A stretch of 64,000 nt of DNA from Lachnospiraceae bacterium (lineage in GTDB: Bacteria > Bacillota > Clostridia > Lachnospirales > Lachnospiraceae), in contig JAFSGE010000020.1 of NCBI GenBank assembly GCA_017434885.1, positions 1 through 64,000 of the forward strand. The letters run 5' to 3'. Positions 62,089 through 64,000 of this stretch are shown in pieces. The position numbers were made by a program, and so were the translations under genes. How positions within the stretch are numbered: the stretch's first letter is position 1; each line of letters starts with the position of its first letter. The notes below the pieces were generated by a model. That model saw only the letters and a list, made by a program, of their open reading frames with translations. It was not told the DNA's origin and made no database searches.

Positions 62089-62112
62089 ATGGAAGCCCGT
62101 TAAGGCTTCCAT
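62089..62112. terminator. Hairpin between convergent genes, stop codon in the loop
   Basis: ATGGAAGCC (62089-62097) pairs perfectly with GGCTTCCAT (62104-62112) around a six-base loop that contains the stop codon of the minus-strand pectinesterase gene (62100-62102). There is no T tract on either strand. Confidence 0.55.
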
Positions 62113-63104
62113 ATATCTTCGCCGGAGAGAACTTTTTCTTTTGTGTAGAATAAAGCCTCTTCGTCGGTTAATTGTTTTACGTAGGGAGCTCGTTCATCGG
62201 CAGAAACAGCACCTTCGCCGTAGCTTTGATATTCGGCATAGTAAATAGTGCCATGTGCCTCTGTTTTGTTCCAATCGTGGAAGCCTTCTTTTCTGATATG
62301 ACTTCCGAGATAACAATTCAGAAGTACGGTTTTAGCAAAGTTACGCCAGGGACGTCCTAAGTAGCAGCTTGCTTTGGGACAGGTTCCTGTAAATCGGCAG
62401 GATTCAAATACATATCCATAGGTTTGACCCTCTGCGGTGGAAGCGGCAGTGGCATAGCTGTAGATGGGTGCTTTACCATCTTTGGAAAGCAACTCTTCAG
62501 AATAAACGGAAGCAATTTCACAGTTTTCAAAGTAAGCAGTGGCACTTCCGAAAATGAAATCAATATCGCCGCAGATATAACAGTCTTTATAGTATTGTCT
62601 GCCGTTGATACGGGGAGCAAACTCTTTAGGACCGGTAAATCCGCCGGGACTTAAAGCAGTGGGTGGAAGAGGACCTGTAAAGAGAGTATCCTGATAGCTT
62701 TCCAAACGACAATTTTTGACAAAAATTTTGTCACCGTCCGCATACAGCGCAATAGCCTGTCCGGCTTTGGAGCGGGGAGCAGAGGCATTGCGGATGGTAA
62801 GATTTGATAAGGTGATGTCATGACTGTCAAGGAACATGGTATAGGAACGGAAAGTTCCTCGTTTAGAGCCGTCCTCCATGAGCATGTTAGCATAGTCATC
62901 ATAAGTGATAACCGTTGAAGCGGTATCTTCACCTTCGATGGTTACAAAAGGACGTGAGACGGTTACTTTTTCGTGATAGATGCCGGGTTTTAGCAAAATA
63001 TGTACCGGTGCATCAAAATCATCGGGAATTGCCGTTAAGGCATCCGATAAACTAAAAAAACAATTTTCATCAGTTAATGTTTTGGAAACAGTAAACTTTA
63101 GCAT
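62100..63104 (-). CDS. Pectin methylesterase (CE8), cytoplasmic
   Basis: The 334-residue protein removes methyl esters from galacturonan. The right-handed beta-helix carries the CE8 motifs: Gln138-Asp139 in SYQDTLF (acid/base), Asp182 in GDIDFIFG (nucleophile), and the arginine of YLGRPWRNFAKT. No signal peptide is present, so it acts on methylated oligogalacturonides after uptake. AAAGGA precedes ATG 63104 on the minus strand. It is convergent with the isomerase-like gene and alone on its strand, so its control is separate from the uxaB operon; no copy of the LacI operator is seen upstream. Confidence 0.94.
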   Translation of the reverse strand: MLKFTVSKTLTDENCFFSLSDALTAIPDDFDAPVHILLKPGIYHEKVTVSRPFVTIEGEDTASTVITYDDYANMLMEDGSKRGTFRSYTMFLDSHDITLSNLTIRNASAPRSKAGQAIALYADGDKIFVKNCRLESYQDTLFTGPLPPTALSPGGFTGPKEFAPRINGRQYYKDCYICGDIDFIFGSATAYFENCEIASVYSEELLSKDGKAPIYSYATAASTAEGQTYGYVFESCRFTGTCPKASCYLGRPWRNFAKTVLLNCYLGSHIRKEGFHDWNKTEAHGTIYYAEYQSYGEGAVSADERAPYVKQLTDEEALFYTKEKVLSGEDIWKP

Positions 63105-63253
63105 GTGAGATTCCTTTCTTACTTATCAGAGGTATGTTTTTGTGAATGATTCTGATAAAGCATTAATTTCCATAAAATATGGATGATTATAAAATATTTA
63201 CCTGTTAATCATATCATAATTAGCAGGAAAAGAACAGAAGGAGAAGGGTGGAT

Positions 63254-64000
63254 ATGAGTAGATTAAAAATCAGCACACCGAATAAAGCGCAGCTTACTGT
63301 AGAGCGCCTTTATAAGGATTTGGAACGTCACATTATTGCCAGTCCTCCGGGACTTTGTCCCATTGATTTGCAGCTTTCTTTTTTGAAGACTTGTCATGCA
63401 CAGACCTGCGGAAAATGTATTCCCTGTCGTGTGGGACTTGCGCAGCTGGCCAATTTGATTGAGGATGTACTGGAAAACCGTGCTACGTTAAAAACGCTTG
63501 AGATGATTGAGGTTACAGCAAACAATATCACGGACTCGGCAGACTGTGCCATCGGTTATGAGGCGGCACATATGGTACTTGCAGGTCTTGACGGCTTTAG
63601 AGAAGATTATTTATACCATATTGAACACGGAAAATGTTCTTACGCCATTACCCAGCCCGTTCCCTGTGTGGCACTTTGCCCTGCGGGTGTGGATATTCCC
63701 GGATATATTGCATTGGTGGGAGAAGAGAGATATGCGGATGCGGTAAAGCTGATTCGTAAGGATAATCCGTTTCCTACGGCCTGTGCACTTATTTGTGAGC
63801 ATCCCTGTGAAGCGCGATGCCGTCGTAATATGATTGACAGCTCCGTTAATATCAGAGGATTAAAGAGAATGGCAGTAGACCAGGCAAGAGCCAATACAGT
63901 GCCTGTTCCCGAAAAGGCACCTGCTACCGGAAAGAAGATTGCTGTTGTAGGCGGTGGTCCCGGTGGTCTTTCTGCAGCTTATTATCTGGAACTGATGGGA
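63254..64000 (+). CDS. Iron-sulfur/FAD pyridine-nucleotide oxidoreductase (partial, cut by window end)
   Basis: The frame opens at ATG 63254 after GAAGGGTG and is still open at the window end (249 codons visible). Residues ~40-75 carry cysteines like the NuoF-type 4Fe-4S domain (TCHAQTCGKCIPCRVG). Residues ~130-200 match the N-terminal iron-sulfur domain of glutamate synthase small subunits (CPAGVDIPGYI; CEHPCEARCRR). From ~225 an FAD-binding motif starts (KIAVVGGGPGGLSAAYYLE). This layout fits flavoprotein subunits of NAD-linked hydrogenase, formate dehydrogenase or bifurcating complexes. The rest of the gene and its partners are outside the window. Confidence 0.88.
   Translation, partial: MSRLKISTPNKAQLTVERLYKDLERHIIASPPGLCPIDLQLSFLKTCHAQTCGKCIPCRVGLAQLANLIEDVLENRATLKTLEMIEVTANNITDSADCAIGYEAAHMVLAGLDGFREDYLYHIEHGKCSYAITQPVPCVALCPAGVDIPGYIALVGEERYADAVKLIRKDNPFPTACALICEHPCEARCRRNMIDSSVNIRGLKRMAVDQARANTVPVPEKAPATGKKIAVVGGGPGGLSAAYYLELMG

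Noticed and set aside
1-64000. Insertion sequences, prophage genes, CRISPR arrays or attachment sites
   Set aside because: No transposase, integrase, phage structural gene, spaced repeat array or duplicated target site was found.

Overview
The window looks like a chromosome segment of a low-to-moderate GC, motile, pectin-using Firmicute, most likely a gut Lachnospiraceae (relatives of Lachnospira, Roseburia or Butyrivibrio). This is inferred from strong AGGAGG ribosome sites, consensus sigma-A promoters, chemotaxis genes (CheV and a methyl-accepting receptor), the diaminopimelate dehydrogenase route to lysine, an ACT-domain/UPF0210 pair and many uptake systems for plant sugars. I cannot fix the species.

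Layout. 1-270: 3' end of a 23S rRNA gene with terminator and no visible 5S gene. 388-22819: mostly housekeeping genes: cheV, a degenerate sirtuin, a large acidic/lysine-rich membrane protein, hisH-hisF, ung, a TrmB-like regulator with lysA, tRNA-Leu(CAA), ddh, a self-contained PTS operon (EIIA, EI, HPr, EIIBC, nagB) probably for N-acetylglucosamine, an anti-sigma-like zinc-finger protein, polA, coaE, an extended FtsA-like ATPase, a WalJ-like hydrolase, and an ACT protein with its UPF0210 partner.

22853-33702: an unusual membrane cluster. It holds a large solute-binding lipoprotein, two sugar ABC permeases, an HlyD-type adaptor, a one-frame chimera of a MacB-like periplasmic domain and a second large binding lipoprotein, and a diguanylate cyclase. 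33687-37581: a convergent serine hydrolase and a chemoreceptor with a lysine/proline-rich head.

37621-63104: a pectin/galacturonate locus. A binding lipoprotein and two permeases import oligosaccharides. Enzymes without signal peptides (CE12 esterase, two GH43 including one with ankyrin repeats, GH105, GH28, CE8) would cut them in the cytoplasm, and UxaC-UxaB-UxaA take galacturonate to 2-keto-3-deoxygluconate. A LacI-family regulator shares an operon with uxaC and diverges from uxaB. Four copies of a TGTAA-N4-TTACA type operator lie at the transporter promoter (two), the regulator's own promoter and the uxaB promoter, outlining a local regulon. Inserted in this locus are a MATE pump, an AraC regulator and a MoxR/DUF58/transglutaminase operon. 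The window ends inside an iron-sulfur/FAD oxidoreductase gene (63254 onward).

No ABC ATPase is encoded for either importer, so a shared ATPase elsewhere is expected. The best candidates for something undescribed are the chimeric MacB-like/binding-protein ORF and its cluster, the ankyrin-GH43 fusion, and the four-site operator system.
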